A stretch of DNA of 9,116 bases. Source: an uncultured Lysobacteraceae bacterium. GTDB lineage: Bacteria > Pseudomonadota > Gammaproteobacteria > Xanthomonadales > Rhodanobacteraceae. The stretch spans positions 1 to 9,116 of the forward strand of contig CAMLSI010000200.1 of assembly GCA_946482585.1 (NCBI GenBank), given 5' to 3'. The notes beneath the pieces were generated by a model. The model was not told the origin of the DNA, ran no database searches, and saw only the letters and a list, made by a program, of their open reading frames with translations. Made by a program: the position numbers and the translations under genes. Positions 8,974 to 9,116 of this stretch are shown in pieces; position 1 is the first letter of the stretch, and each line of letters begins with the position of its first letter.

Positions 8974-9116
8974 ATGGAAGTATTGCTTGCCAACCCCCGC
9001 GGCTTCTGCGCCGGCGTCGACCGCGCCATCGAGATCGTCGACCGCGCCCTCGAAGTTTTCGGCGCGCCGATCTACGTGCGGCACGAAGTCGTGCACAACC
9101 GCTTCGTCGTCGACGG
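8974..9116 (+). CDS. ispH: HMBPP reductase IspH, N-terminal part (partial)
   Basis: IspH (LytB) is the iron-sulfur enzyme for the last step of the non-mevalonate isoprenoid pathway, reducing HMBPP to IPP and DMAPP. Only the first 47 residues are present before the right edge. They begin [19 protein letters not shown], containing the cluster ligand Cys12, and continue [18 protein letters not shown] with the conserved active-site His41. No Shine-Dalgarno is visible before the ATG at 8974; the start is chosen because the family N-terminus begins exactly here. It follows lspA by 32 nt. A GATAAT element and a 15-bp inverted repeat lie just upstream, so it may have some expression of its own. Confidence 0.97.
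   Translation, partial: MEVLLANPRGFCAGVDRAIEIVDRALEVFGAPIYVRHEVVHNRFVVD

Overview
This is a GC-rich chromosomal window holding ten housekeeping genes with no sign of mobile DNA. The protein sequences look gammaproteobacterial. The L27 tail, MurJ, ObgE and RibF, together with the order rplU-rpmA-obgE / rpsT / murJ-ribF-ileS-lspA-ispH, resemble the Xanthomonadales (Xanthomonas, Rhodanobacter and Lysobacter relatives). That placement comes from remembered family sequences, not from a search, so it is moderate confidence.

Layout. Positions 1-231 (minus) hold the 5' end of uvrA, running off the left edge. It is divergent from rplU-rpmA (532-1122, plus), which has a good sigma70-type promoter at 435-463 and a strong UUCG-loop terminator at 1148-1174. 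obgE (1230-2282, plus) follows beyond that terminator and a second hairpin, with no clear promoter of its own, so it probably depends partly on read-through. obgE converges on rpsT (2389-2652, minus), and a short bidirectional terminator lies between them. rpsT has its own promoter at 2693-2721 and a UUG start. Divergent from rpsT, a compact rightward cluster runs to the right edge: murJ (2871-4478), ribF (4524-5474), ileS (5478-8423), lspA (8423-8941) and ispH (8974 to the edge). Gaps within the cluster are 45, 3, -1 and 32 nt.

How the genes work together. The left half makes ribosome parts (L21, L27, S20) and the ribosome-assembly GTPase ObgE. The right half combines translation (IleRS) with cell-envelope and cofactor supply: lipid II flipping, FMN/FAD synthesis, lipoprotein signal-peptide cleavage and the last isoprenoid-precursor step. 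The last of these feeds undecaprenyl phosphate and so links back to MurJ.

I found no undescribed system. The interest is regulatory and small in scale: matching CGCGCG discriminators on both ribosomal-protein promoters, a perfect palindrome inside the rpsT promoter, an 11-bp tandem repeat over the rplU -35, tandem hairpins before obgE, a possibly leaderless ribF mRNA, and a palindrome at the expected start site of a candidate ispH promoter. There is no gene-free stretch longer than 300 bases; the longest is the uvrA-rplU gap at 232-531.
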